From: Flaveria trinervia
Taxonomy: Eukaryota > Streptophyta > Magnoliopsida > Asterales > Asteraceae
Length of the DNA stretch: 64,000 nucleotides
Assembly (NCBI GenBank): GCA_025506515.1
Contig: CM046442.1
Coordinates: forward strand, 60,063,376-60,127,375
Reading direction: 5' to 3'
Within the stretch, counting starts at the first letter, position 1; the number at the start of each line of letters is the position of its first letter. Under the pieces are notes generated by a model. The model was not told the DNA's origin and searched no databases. It saw only the letters and a list, made by a program, of their open reading frames with translations. This document shows positions 31,458 to 42,240 of this stretch, piece after piece. The translations under genes and the position numbers were made by a program.

Positions 31458-32500
31458 CAACATTCCCTCTCCAAAAAACCAAAACACAACCCACAAAACC
31501 AACTCACTTACCCATCAAACAACAGGGAGATCACCTAAGCAGAAGAAGAGAAGGTGTGAGGCTGGAAGAAGAAGATGATGATGATGAAGAAGGATGCCGA
31601 TCTCAGTTGTTCTGTAGTTGCCTAAGGCCAAAGATCTCTCTCTTGCAATAACTCCTGAGCACAAAGAGATGCAATCAAAGTGAAATTGGAAGAAGAAGAA
31701 CAACACAGATTGCAAGTGAGAGTTATTGAGGAGAGTAGATAAGCATATGCAGCCACTCCTCCATCATCAATATGAAAAACAAGCTCAGAGGATGTATACT
31801 CTTAGACATAATTTCAGTATGTGAAAGAAAGAGTAAGAATTTGGCTGATCCCAGGGGGTCATAGAATAAAAAAAGAAAAATATCCCTCAGAGATACAATG
31901 GGCAAGTGAAAAAGATTGTAGATGAAGTGATCTCCTTAGCCCTTGTAGTCTCACCCTAGGAAATCCTGGAAGATTTCAAAAAGGCCTACACCTCAAACAT
32001 GCCCCCACAAAAGATGCTGGAGAGAACAGAATGATCAAAAAGGGGCTGGTGTATAAGAGGCCGAATGAGATCAGAAAGGATGAGTTACCACTATGTTAGA
32101 AGGTCATCATCCTGATGAATTTGCTTACAGACAGATTACAACAGTGGTACTCAAAAATGGAAAACAGGTCAATTCCTGTCTGAGTACTATGGGCCAGAAG
32201 GATTCTTCGATGGTGAGGCAGAGGAGCTCACCAGGAGGAACAAATTGTATTTTTGGAGGCCTACACCAGGGAATCCTACAAGTTCATAGTTGGGAAGTGA
32301 GTCCATGGATGGGAGAACATTCAGTGTCCAATTCCGAATACAGAGCTCCATCCATACATTGCCAACCAAATCATCAGAGACTCATTCCCAAGCCAGTGCT
32401 TATATGGGTCATCTTCTCAATGATCAAGAAGGAAAAAGACCAACATTCTGCCAACAATAAGTGGGAAAATAAATCAATTAGAGGTTTTGGCTGCATTGGT
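31458..32500 (+). pseudogene. B1 aORF, 3' portion after B2
   Basis: Continues the gene cut at 19005. Blocks match B2: Lys/Arg then acidic run (31540-31590), LPKAK (31620), a coil around MQPLLHHQYEKQAQRMYTLR (31745-31810), and HPDEFAYRQITTVVLKNGKQ (32105-32165). Several frameshifts and stops. It stops just before the PPT. Confidence 0.65.
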
Positions 32501-32512
32501 TCAGGGGGAGTT
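32498..32512 (+). other. Polypurine tract of B1
   Basis: GGTTCAGGGGGAGTT directly precedes the TGTTGGACC start of the 3' LTR and is identical to that of B2. Confidence 0.85.
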
Positions 32513-32619
32513 TGTTGGACCAAAGAACAATGAGCCAAGATCAGAAAACCTCTAAGTCCCACATGATATCACAACTGCTGAAGGCTTCATCAGCAGTTCG
32601 ACAAGTGCTGAAGACTCAA

Positions 32620-32860
32620 CAGTTGAAGATCAAGTACTGAAGACTTCAACAGCTGAAGACTAAAGTACTGAAGCTCAACAGCTGAAGAACACAAGTGCTG
32701 AAGCTGAAGACTAAAGTGCTGAGTCCATAGCTGAAGAACACAAGTGCTGAAGCTGAAGACCAAAGTACTGAAGGTCAACAGCTGAAGAATACAAGTGTTG
32801 AAGCTGAGGACTAAAGTACTGAAGTTCAACAGCTAAAGAGTCCACAAGTGCTGAAGATCA
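32620..32860 (+). repeat. B1 LTR minisatellite, about 50 bp units
   Basis: Four to five units that begin CAACAGCTGAAGAACACAAG or a variant and end in a CTAAAGTACTGAAG-type half. Built from the same words as the B2 unit (CACAAGTGCTGAAG) but with a longer period. Confidence 0.75.
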
Positions 32861-33261
32861 ACAACTGATGTACAAAGTCTGAAGACAAAGACTGAAGACA
32901 TCAGCTGATGACATCTACTGAAGTCATCAGCTGATGAAACGTCTGAAGTTCAAGTCTGAAGACCAAGTGCTGAAGTTTCAGTAGTTTGTCACAACAGCTG
33001 AAGAGTACTTCTTTAGTAGTTGTGTTATCAGTAGTTTTATGTTTTTACTTTCAGTAGTTTTGTAAAACGGCTGAAGAGCTTGTTCTTTAGTCGTTGTAGT
33101 TTCAGTAGTTTCTTATCAGTAGTTTTGTAATAAGTAAACACTTAGCTTCTTGTAAAAAGATGTTAGCTGCTTGACATCTTTAGTAGTTTTAGTGTTTCAG
33201 TAGTTTGTTAATAACGGTTAGATGTCTCTATCAAGTGACATCAGCCTACGTCATCTTTCCT

Positions 33262-33268
33262 TATATAA
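33262..33268 (+). promoter_or_regulatory. TATA box of B1 3' LTR
   Basis: CCTTATATAAGAAAG after the repeat-rich U3; homologous to the TATA sequence of the B2 LTRs. It is the likely core promoter of the element. Confidence 0.6.
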
Positions 33269-33477
33269 GAAAGAATGACCTAAATTGTAATTTTGCGAAA
33301 GCCATGCCAAAGCGTGTGATTGAATGAAATATTCCTTTTGCAGAAACTTGCTCTCTCTATAACTAATTTTGTTCATTGCTATATCTTTGGTATTCTTGCT
33401 CGAATTGTGCTAGTTGGTACTCTATTCCGCTGCTGAAATCATTCGAATCGATCAAACTAGATGCTGAGATCCTATCA

Positions 33478-34640
33478 TTCATCGATTAAACACTTTCTCA
33501 AATGAGATACATGGAATATCAGATGTATTCCACTTAACTCATCGGGTAGTTCCAACCTATAGGCCACCTCTCTACTTGAGCAACGATTTGGAAAAGCCCT
33601 ATGTACCTCGAACAAAACTTTCCCTACTTCCTAAACCAAATGACACCATTCCAAGGTGAGACATTCAACATAACCTTATGGCCCAACTTGAACTCGACCG
33701 ATCTATGTCTTTCATCCGCATAAGACTTTTGCCTATCGTTGGCTACCTTCATACAGGTTTTAATCTTCTGTAGCTTCTTAGTAGTAGCCTCAATCACCTT
33801 GATACTTCCCAACTCCTTTGACCAATATCACCCCAACAAACAGGTATTCTACACCTCCAACTGTAAAGCATCTCATAAGGGGCCATACCAATACTAGCAT
33901 GATAATTGTTATTGTATAAAAACTCGGCTAACGGTTAATGGTCATCCTAACTTCCTCCAAAATCAATGATGCATGCCCGAAGCATATCCTCTAGCATCTG
34001 AATGGTTCTTTCCGACTACCATCCTTTTGTGGATGATAAGTTGTGCTAATGTGTAACCTCGTCCCCATCACATCATGAAATCTCTTCCAAAACTTTGATG
34101 TAAACCGGGTGTCATGGTCAGACACGATATACACTAATACGCCATGATGATTTGTAATCACCTTGATAAATATATCTGCTAACCTATCAGATGAATACGT
34201 CTCTCAGAACGGTAGGCAGTTGACACTCTTTGTCAAATGATCAATTATCACCCATATAGGATGGTACCCTTTCGCGGTAGGCAATAGCTTCATAATGATG
34301 TCCATGGTGATGTGACTTCTGATGCTCCGCCTTCACTTGCAAACAAGTAAGACACTTACTCACATACTCTGCCACCTCACGCTTCATGCCCGACCACCAA
34401 TAATCTTTCTTTATGTCCTAGTACATCTTTGTGGCACCAGGATGGATAAATTATCGAGTCTTGTGAGCTTCTTCCATGACCTTTCACATAGATCCCCATA
34501 ACGAGGAATCCATATTCGTACGAAACGTGTTCTAATACCCAAAGTGTTTTCACCCAACTATGCGGCTAGACCTCTCATCCTTTTGGAGTTAAGGCGATCT
34601 TCTTTCAACGCCTCGTCTTGAATTTCCTTAACCTGCTTCA
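33478..34640 (-). pseudogene. Gypsy element G: integrase remnant
   Basis: Ty3/gypsy chromovirus-like integrase. Minus strand: IDRVLDNL-type zinc-domain debris near 34400, SERTIQMLEDMLRACIIDFG (about 33960-34020), NNNYHASIGMAPYEMLY (about 33880), NDRQKSYADERHRSVEFKLG then HKVMLNVSPWNGV (33624-33750), and the RWPIGWNYP / SMYLI C-terminal tail up to 33490. Many stops. Cut by B1 at 33478. Confidence 0.75.
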
Positions 34641-34960
34641 TCACATGTTAGGTCATAATTAATTGATAAGCCTTCATCCGAATTGCTTTAAGCCTCTCCT
34701 TTCAGCTAAGGACATCCGCCACTATGTTGGCCTTGTGTAGATGGTAATGAATCTCGTAATCATAATCCTTTATGAGCTCAAACCATCTCTCGTGCCTCAT
34801 GTCCAAATCCTTCTGCTCGAAGATATACTTCAAGCTTTTATGGTTAGTGAATATGGTGCACTTCATTCTGTATAGATAATGCCTCCAAATCTTTAATGCA
34901 AAAACCACATATGCTAGCTCCTAGTCATGAGTAGGGTAATTAACCTCATGAACCTTCAAT
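34641..34960 (-). pseudogene. Gypsy element G: RNase H
   Basis: Minus strand reads VVFALKIWRHYLYRMKCTIF, TNHKSLKYIFEQKDLDMRHE and HYHLHKANIVADVLS. These are the gypsy RNase H blocks (TDHKSL and H-x-GKANVVADALS), with the catalytic Asp of TDH changed to Asn. Confidence 0.85.
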
Positions 34961-35370
34961 TTTGAGGATGCGTAATTATAACCTTTCCTCGCTGCATCAA
35001 CACGCAACCCTAACCCGAGTAAGATGCTTCTAAATAAACCACCAAATCCTTGCTTCCTTCGGGTAATGACAAGACATAAGCTTGAGTCAACCTTGGTTTT
35101 AACTCTTTAAAGGCCTTCATTTGCTCTTGATTCCATACAAACTTCACATCTTTACGGGTCAACTTAGTCAATAGAGAAGCTATCTTAGAGAAGTCTTAAA
35201 TGAATCTTTTATAATATCCTGCCAATCCTAAGAAACTATGGATCTCGGTTGGCATCTTTAGAGACTTCCACTGTATCATCGCTTCTACTTTAGCTAGGTC
35301 TACCATAATCCCTTCATCATTCACTACGTGACCTAAAAGTTAAACTTTGCGCCACCAGAATGAGCACTTA
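34961..35370 (-). pseudogene. Gypsy element G: RT C-terminal part
   Basis: Minus strand: LLGHVVNDEGIMVDLAKVEA, TEIHSFLGLAGYYKRFI, FVWNQEQMKAFKELKPRLTQ and NYASSKLKVHEVNYPTHD. This is the thumb/connection region after the YVDD motif. The rest of RT is cut off by A2. Confidence 0.8.
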
Positions 35371-35374
35371 AAGT

Positions 35375-35406
35375 CTCAAACACTTAAAGTCTCCTATATG
35401 CATGCT
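35375..35406 (+). repeat. Duplicated piece of the A2 LTR start
   Basis: CTCAAACACTTAAAGTCTCC and the following ATATGCATGC recur 62 bp downstream (35437-35467) inside the LTR. The A1 LTR has only the inner copy, so this is a local tandem duplication at the LTR edge. Confidence 0.7.
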
Positions 35407-36204
35407 TGTAGAGATTATATTAAGAGGTTGATGCGACTCAAACACTTAAAGTCTCCTATATGCATGCACAAGTACATTGAAGAAGAATGCTTCGTAAGTA
35501 TCACACATGCAATAGAAATATTCTAAGTGTGAAATCTTCCGAAGCCAAGACCAATATCTTCCAAAGCCAAAGATGAAGTCTTCCAAAGCATCATAGACAA
35601 AGTCTTCCGAAGCCAACACTTCAAGATAGATTTTTTCTGAAGACTTTTAGTATACATGCTTTATCTGATGTACTTTACATAAACCTGGAACCCCTTTCCG
35701 CTGCAACCCTGTAAAGTCATCAACTTGTATGAGTTGGTGGAAAGGTCCATGCTTTTAGTAACTATACATTGAGGTCTTGAGTCTGTAACTTTCTACTTCA
35801 TGTACTTTATCCTTATTGAAATAGATTAGGATGTGAGCTATGGCCTGTCACAGTCACAAGTCACAAGTCAATTTGCCTTTTGACTCTACAATTGATTTTG
35901 TTTTGTGTCTAGTCAATTGTATCCGGCTGGCCTTCAAAGTATGGCCGGCTGTAGGATGTGGTATATGTATCTCAAGTAGTTGTAACTTTCCTTTATGCTT
36001 TGTAACACTTGTAATAAAACTTGAGAAGGCAATATAATACAATCTTGAAAACCATTTCCTTGTGTCTTGCTATCTTCTTATGTCTACTTACTTGTGTTCT
36101 TAGTACCACAATCGTGGTTAATCCAGTTTCACTGTTTGATTAGTCAAGTTAATCTCCTCTATGTGTTTTTGTATTGTAAGTGACCACCTTTCACCGGTCC
36201 TCCA
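35407..36204 (+). repeat. 5' LTR of family A element A2
   Basis: TGTAGAGATTATATTAAGAG to CCGGTCCTCCA, 798 bp, aligning with 3573-4381. Followed by a primer-binding site. The CTTCCGAAG word cluster lies at 35530-35640; some copies are changed to CTTCCAAAG. Confidence 0.9.
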
Positions 36205-36206
36205 TT

Positions 36207-36218
36207 TGGTATCAGAGC
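36207..36218 (+). other. Primer-binding site of A2
   Basis: TGGTATCAGAGC, 2 nt after the LTR end; exact initiator-tRNA type site. Confidence 0.95.
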
Positions 36219-36310
36219 TTCCAGGCTCTTGATATAAGATCTCACCATCTTTAGATCCTCACACACACAAATACTTAACTTTTAAAACGGTAGCCGTTTC
36301 CAAAACTAAT

Positions 36311-38970
36311 ATGGAATCTGGAATCATGAACAAGTCCCAACTGATCACTCTTGATGACTTTGACACCTAGTGCCAAAGAATGGAAGGTTTCATCAGGCCT
36401 CTAGATTCAAGAATGTGGGAGTCTGTTGAGAATGGACCTTACATACAAAGCACCCCCTCTGTTACCGGTGGTGGTATGATCCCCATGGCTATGGCTAAAT
36501 ACTCAGATGAAGATAGAAAGAGAGTAGAGATTGACCGTAAAGCCATGACAACCCTTCTGACTGCTCTTCCTAACTATGTGTATAGAGGTTTCAAGAAATG
36601 CGAGACAGCTAAGCAGATATAGGATGCATTCAAATTGATGTATGAGGGCTCCTCTGAAGCAAAGGAGAAGAAGAAAGATCTCCTAAAGCAGCAGTTTGAA
36701 ATTTTCACCTTCAAAGTAGGTGAGACCATGACTCAACAATATTTCACGTATGTTGAGATTGTGGATACCCTTGTGGATGGAGGAGTTGTTCTTGAAAACA
36801 GAGACATTGTAAGGAAGTTCATGTTCTTACTTCCTAGGCAATGGACACACTACTGTGTGGTTATCAAGAGAACTGAGAACCTAAAAACTCTCACCCTCAC
36901 AGAGTTGTATAGGATTCTCAATGCTACTAGATGGAGATGAACATGCAAGGTTCATCTTGAAACTCCAATAATCAAATAGGTTCATCCCTTCATGTGGTTG
37001 AAAGGGATAACTAGAACCTCAACATCATCTCTTATGCTACCCTGACAACTCATAAAGGGTCCTATCATCACCTTCACTTAGACACCAAGGGAGAACTAGA
37101 CTCAAGGAAGCCCATTCCAAGACACAAGTTCTTCTCAAGCCTTTATGTCTTCTGATGAAAGTTGTGGCAGCTCTCTTTTCATCCTTGAAGATCTGGACTA
37201 CATCCATCCAGATGATCTGGAGTACATGGAAATAGTCCAGTAGATGGCTCTTCTCACTCATAGAGCTAAGAAGTTCTACAAGTGGACTGGAAGGAAGTTC
37301 CCCAACAATGCAACCTGTGGAAAGTTTGGGCTGGATAAAAGCAAAGTCAAGGGTTACAACTGTAACTTAATGGGCCACTTTTCCAGGGAGTGTAAGGCAC
37401 CAAGAACAAGTCGTGGCCAAGCACAATTCAGACTAAACTACATTGACAAGGCTACCCAGAATGAGAAGCCAAAGCAGCAAGCTGCAGTTGCTGTTGAAGA
37501 AGGAGGCTTCGACTGGAGTTTTCAGGTGGAAGATGCTTCTCCAAACCAAGCACTGATGGCAACTCATGATAAAGCCAAGGTATTGGAACATCTCTGTACC
37601 CCTGAATGCATAACTAAAATTAACAGATACAGGTCCTACAACTTAGAAATGAGATCTGATCTTGAGTACTGAAACATCTTAAAAGCTGGTTTTAGAAAGT
37701 CTGAAAATGATTATAAACATCTTATAGAGGACTTAGTGAAAACTATTCTAGTTCTAAAACATGAGCATACAAATTTTAGGACTCAGATCAAGGATCTTAT
37801 AACTAAGCCGACTAAGTGCCAGGCTGAGCTTGTGATCAACAAACCCAGGTAGAAAAGTATGTTCTTAAAGAATAGACCTTCAAGAACATGATATCCTCAT
37901 CCCTACACAACAAGGTGTGTTATCAAAATAAGAAGGCATTGGGATCTAATGAGATAGCACCTCCACACACAATCTTGTCTGTAAGATCACCTGGGTGTGG
38001 AACCTATGAAGATGAGCTTCCTCTCATAGACCCTTTAAGTGAAGAGGATCAAGAAGTGATAATGAAGAATTCCTCTAAGAAGAGTGAAGAGGAGGACTCT
38101 AAGAAGGGCCATTATCCTTTTGAGGAGAAGAAGAAGACTGTGATGACCAAGACAATAAGAAAGAACTTGATCAGAAAGAGCAAAAGAAAAGCTAGGAAGG
38201 CTCAAGAGATCAAGGCTACTTTTAACTCTAAGCAGAAACAAGTTTTTATCTCTACAAGGTTTGAAGTAGTGAAGACTAAAGACATCAACATAAACTCTTC
38301 TACTATGATTTCTAGTTCATGTTCAATTCATCTCAGCACCAAGAAGAAAGCTGATCTGTTGTGTACTACTGCTAGAGAACCTGGACCATCCAACTCCAAG
38401 AATAGTTCCCAGCCCAAAAGGACTGTCTCAGCATCTGCAAAGATGAAGGTGGAGAAGGGATGTGACTAAAGTCAGTCTTGTTCTCAGCAGAAGGCTCTTG
38501 GAAGAAATAAATGGAGTGTGTCATGTATGAAAGTACTACTCGTCTTACTAAGGATTGTCCATACAATCCTAAGGTACTCTTCATATGACCAAGACAATGA
38601 CTTCCAAGAGTTCCAAGAAGATTCAAGCTTTGGAAGGAAAATCTATCTCCTTCGGAAGCTCCAAAACTAAGAAGAATGCAAGTGGAAAATTGCCTTCGGA
38701 AGAAAATTGGGTGTCGGAAAGAAGGAATGCTTCCGTAGCACGGAAGTCGGAAACAGTACTTGCAAATTCTTCCGAAGGTCCACTCATTAAAACTTCCAAA
38801 GTATCAAAAGCTTCCAAACTGTTGAAGGTCAAGTCCAAACTTCCAAAGGTGGTGTGGAAGTCAAAGAAAGACCAAGTCACTGGATGTTCTACATCAACAA
38901 TAACTCAAGATTCTCATAGCATAACTATAGGATCTATTACTGTTGAATTACCTTCTACTTCTATTAGTTA
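36311..38970 (+). pseudogene. A2 gag
   Basis: ATG at 36311 opens a frame to 36940 broken only by two TAGs (36368-36370, 36620-36622), each at a probable Trp codon. Blocks: MAKYSDEDRKRVEIDRKAMT, QIxDAFKLMYEGSSEAKEKK, DIVRKFMFLLPRQWTHY. After frame changes come KFYKWTGRKFPNN and the knuckle at 37352-37393, whose first Cys is Gly (GYNCNLMGHFSREC). A Lys/Ser-rich C-terminal region (37888-38970) follows, with a KTSKAWFAN end. Sirevirus-type capsid; dead as read. Confidence 0.8.
38640..38850 (+). repeat. CTTCGGAAG-type words inside A2 gag
   Basis: CTTCGGAAG, CTTCGGAAG, CTTCCGTAG, CTTCCGAAG and several ACTTCCAAAG variants occur within about 200 bp of coding sequence. The same word fills the family A LTR cluster. 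Confidence 0.7.
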
Positions 38971-39002
38971 GCCCAAGACAAGTAAGGCTTGGTTTGCAAA
39001 TG

Positions 39003-39026
39003 CAACTAATCATTTCCTTTATGCAG
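39003..39026 (+). promoter_or_regulatory. A2 splice-acceptor-like gag-pol junction
   Basis: CAACTAATCATTTCCT then TTATGCAG and GG. It shares AACTAATCATTTCCT exactly with family C element C2 although the two differ widely elsewhere. Confidence 0.45.
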
Positions 39027-39283
39027 GGATAGCTCAAGACAAACAGGAATGTCTAGATCATTGGCAATGGCTGTTCTAGGCACATGACAAGCAATAGGTC
39101 ACTACTCCAGAACATTGAAAGGATTGATGGAGGGCCAGTTGCTTTTGGAGGAGATGAAGGTGGTTATATTTATTGACAGGGCAAGGGCACAGATGGTTAG
39201 CTCAGCATTAAGAAAGTAAACTTTGTTAAGGAGCTTGGGTACAATCTTCTGAGTGTGTCCTATTTTGTGATCAGAGTCATAAC
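39027..39283 (+). pseudogene. A2 protease without catalytic Asp
   Basis: The active-site block reads IIGNGCSRHMT (39058-39090), where the family norm is VDSGCSRHMTG; DS has become GN, so it cannot be active. Then GGPVAFGGDEGGYIY and KVNFVKELGYNLLSVS (39130-39260) give the rest of the fold. Confidence 0.8.
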
Positions 39284-40533
39284 ATGCTCTTTACTGAGCA
39301 TGAGTGCATTGTTCTCAAGACTCATGAGCATATCCTGCTTAGAGCCCCCAGGAAAGGGAACATGTACAAGATGGACTTTCAAGAATATCTCCCTCTAGAG
39401 AAGTTTCATGCTTTTTGTCTAAAGCCAATAGTGATGAGTCTTTCCTATGGCATAAAAGAATGTGCCACGTAAACTTTAAAAACATGAATAATCTGATTAA
39501 GAATGATTTGGTAACTCGAACGCCAAAGAAAGAGTTTACAAGTGATGATCATTGTGTTCATGCCTGAAAAGGAAGCAACACAAGGTATCTCATAAGCCTA
39601 AGGAAAGAAACTCCATCACTACACCCCTACACTTGTTACATATGGATCTCTTTGGCCCCACCAGTGTAATGAGTCTAGGAAGGACCTCCTATTGTTTAGT
39701 GATCACAGATGACTTTACAAAAATTCACTTGGGTCTTCTTCCTTAGAACTAAGGATAAGACTCCTGAGATTCTAAAGAATTTCATCCTAAAGAATGAGAA
39801 TCAATATGATCACAAGGTCAAAACCATAAGATGTGATCAAGGAACTGTGGTTAAGAGTGGAAAACCACTCCACTGACTTGAGTGGCTCCATACCCTAGTT
39901 TATTATGTAGAGCAGTTGTTCTATTTTTTTTAGGAGCACTCGAACAGTTGAGCGGTCGCCGGCCCTTCCGTGCATAGATATAGATTCATTCTTCATACTA
40001 AGAACCAAATCCATGATTCATTTTGTGAGGGAAAAGGTATTACAAGACAATACAGTGCTCCCAGGACTCCTCCGCACAATGGTGTTGTTGAGAGGAGAAA
40101 CATGACACTGATTGAAGCTACAACAACCATGTTGTCTAACTCTTAGCTGCCCATCACCTTTTCGGTAGAGGCAGTCAACATTGCCTGCTATGTGCAGAAC
40201 AGAGTTTTAGTAGTTAAGACTCATGGAAAGACTCCTTATGAACTTTGGCACAAGAGGAAACCTTTCATTGGTTTTCTCAGGTCATTTGGATGTCCTTGCA
40301 CCATCTTGAATACCAAAGATCAAATTGCCAAATTTGCTGAGAAATCAGATGATGGACACTTTATTGGATACTCTTCCCAAGCTAAGGCTTATAGAGTATA
40401 CATTCTTAGAACTAGATTTGTTGAGGAGTCAGCCAATGTGACTTTCAATGAACACATACCCTGTGTGGCTGGTTCTGCTCCTGATTGGCTATTTGATATT
40501 GATTTAGTTACCAACTGTTTTAACAACAGGTGA
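39284..40533 (+). pseudogene. A2 integrase, interrupted
   Basis: GAG-pre-integrase (RAPRKGNMYKMDFQE), CLKRKQHKVSHKPKE zinc part, LLHMDLFGPTSVMSLGRTSY (first Asp), RCDQGT (second Asp, 39829-39846), then an insertion of about 145 bp. It resumes at FCEGKGITRQYSAPRTPPHN (about 40025), GVVERRNMTLIEATTTML (third residue Glu present), ACYVQNRVLVVKTHGKTPYE and FLRSFGCPCTILNTKDQ. Frame changes surround the insertion. Confidence 0.8.
39850..39995. other. Unclassified insertion in A2 integrase
   Basis: Integrase code stops after RCDQGT and resumes near AAGAACCAAATCCATGATTC. The inserted DNA contains a perfect hairpin AGTGG-AAAA-CCACT, a second CCACT/AGTGG pair, a T8 run and a GC-rich AGCGGTCGCCGGCCC stretch. 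It is not similar to anything else in the window. A short non-autonomous element or filler DNA are both possible. Confidence 0.5.
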
Positions 40534-41544
40534 TCCTCATCCAAGATTTGAACTAAGAAGACCTTCAGGTACCACATCTTCAGCTCTAGTTGTAACTACT
40601 GTTGCAAATAAAGTGTCTATCAGCATAATAATGACAAACTTAGCTGATACATCTGGGATGCCTTCAAATGCCAGCTCAGAGGCTCCACAACCAGATACTT
40701 GAAATATGGAAGAAAATAATAGAGGTGGTGACACTGATCAGAATTTCTTGATGCTGATAACTACTCCACAGAAGACAAAATCATTGATGTCACACACTCA
40801 TTGGATCAAGTCTCTCTTGATAGGTGTGCTGATGTGGTGGGAAAAACATCCATGCCAAATCTAAATTTCTCTAATTTAGATCTTTCTCACAACTTGATGT
40901 GATCCCTTAGCTAAGGATCCATAAGTCTCACCCCACCACAAACATCATTGGAGATGTTGACACAGGGGTAAAATAAGAGGACAAACCCATGAAGCTAATG
41001 TTTGTCTTAACTCTTGTTTCATATCCTAGATAGAGCCAAGAAAATTGATGAGGCTCTTAAGGATGGAAGTTGGATTGAAGCTATGCAACAGGAGTTGCGT
41101 TTAGAACCTTTGTCCTCTTCCTCATGGGAAGACTACTATTGGAACCAAATGGGTGTTCAGGAACAAGAAGGATGATAGAGGCATTATCATCAAGAATAAA
41201 GCTAGACTAGTTGTTCAAGATACACACAAGAAGAAGGATTGACTACACTGATGTCTTTGCTCCTGTAGCAAGATTAGAAGCTGTTAGGATATTCCTGGCA
41301 TTGTTGCATCCAGAACTTCAAGGTCTATCAACTTGATACGAAGTGTGCTTTTCATTATGGAGTGATTAATGAAGAGGTATATGTCAAACAACCGCCTGGT
41401 TTTGTAGATCCTGATTATCTTGATTATGTCTACAAGCTTGAGAAAGCTCTTTATGGGTTGCATCAGGCACCCAGGAAGTGGTATGAAAATCTATCTCAGT
41501 ATCTCTACAGACATGGATACATAAGGGGTCTATAGATGGAACTC
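40534..41544 (+). pseudogene. A2 linker and reverse transcriptase (5' part)
   Basis: A Ser/Asp-rich linker to about 41030, then DEALKDGSWIEAMQQEL, IKNKARLVVQ, GFVDPDYLDYVYKLEKALYG and APRKWYENLSQYLYRHGY in alternating frames. RT ends at 41544 where C2 begins; the YVDD part is not in the window. Confidence 0.8.
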
Positions 41545-42226
41545 TGTTAGAGGACCGTATACGTATGGAGTACTAACGGATAATGCGTGAAACTAGATCA
41601 AATAGTGCAAAATCATATTTGATTGGCGATCCAATCAGTGAGAACGTAATCCCGATCAATCTAACGATTAAAGAAACGTTATGAACGAGTAGACGATGAT
41701 CAGATGCGAACTATGAACTTGGAATAGGCTTTCTAGATGCTCTGGACGGCTAGGTTATGAGTATGTGTCAAAAGATTCTCAGTTGTTATGTTATTTCATG
41801 AATCAAGTAGTATTTATTGGTTTGCAGTCTTCATTCGTGCGACTGAACCATTAGCATGGTTTAGTCGTGCATCTGACCCATACGACAGATTCAAACACAG
41901 GACTGAAAGTTCAGTCGTGTGACTGAGTCAATCTCATGTCTCACTCGTACTATTGATCCAGTCGACTGGTTTACTTGTGCGACTGGTTCATTAGCATGAT
42001 GAGTTCATGCGTATGGTCCATAAGTATGGTCCATTAGCATGAATCATCATATTACAACTTCAACCTATATAAAAAGTTTATTATATTTAACACATAGTAG
42101 TACTATGAAATATTAAACATTATAAACATTAATCACATATTATCTTTCATTCAACCCATTCATCACATATGTGTAAGACATGATAGACTTTTACATTAAG
42201 CACATAAACTAGGGACATTATCAACA
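41545..42226 (-). repeat. 3' LTR of C2
   Basis: Minus-strand TGTTGATAATGTCCC to GGTCCTCTAACA, 682 bp, aligning with 51506-52232. Contains CAGTCG-type palindromic words (41830-42020). The TATA region of C1 is AATAAATA here. Confidence 0.9.
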
Positions 42227-42240
42227 AACTCCCCTTTGGA
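42227..42240 (-). other. Polypurine tract of C2
   Basis: Minus-strand TCCAAAGGGGAGTT lies directly before the TGTTGATAATG start of the LTR. Confidence 0.8.

Larger units (their letters stand above)
9751..33477 (+). mobile_element. Family B Sirevirus-like element B1, interrupted by B2
   Basis: Order on the plus strand: gag, protease, integrase, RT, RNase H, spacer array, aORF, PPT, 3' LTR. The internal part runs 9751-19005, is interrupted by B2 (19006-31457) and resumes at 31458. The 5' LTR, primer-binding site and first part of gag are missing: homology with B2 gag starts abruptly near 9753. A gypsy integrase tail begins directly after the 3' LTR at 33478, so B1 appears to sit inside an older gypsy copy. 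Confidence 0.8.
32513..33477 (+). repeat. 3' LTR of B1
   Basis: TGTTGGACCAAAGAACAATG to GAGATCCTATCA, about 965 bp. It shares both ends and U5 with the B2 LTRs. Its U3 minisatellite is different: about 50 bp units of CTGAAG words (32620-32860). The candidate target-site 5-mer to the right is TTCAT; the left flank is lost. Confidence 0.9.
35407..41544 (+). mobile_element. Family A Sirevirus-like element A2, 5' part
   Basis: 5' LTR, PBS, gag, protease, integrase and part of RT on the plus strand. Inserted in the RT of gypsy element G. The element is cut at 41545 by C2; the remaining RT, RNase H, aORF and 3' LTR should lie beyond the window. The aORF to expect is that seen at 1-3487 in A1. Confidence 0.85.

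Noticed and set aside
33478..35370. Pararetrovirus or endogenous virus sequence
   Set aside because: Domain order on the minus strand (RT, RNase H, integrase) and block sequences fit Ty3/gypsy chromoviruses; no movement or coat protein motifs.
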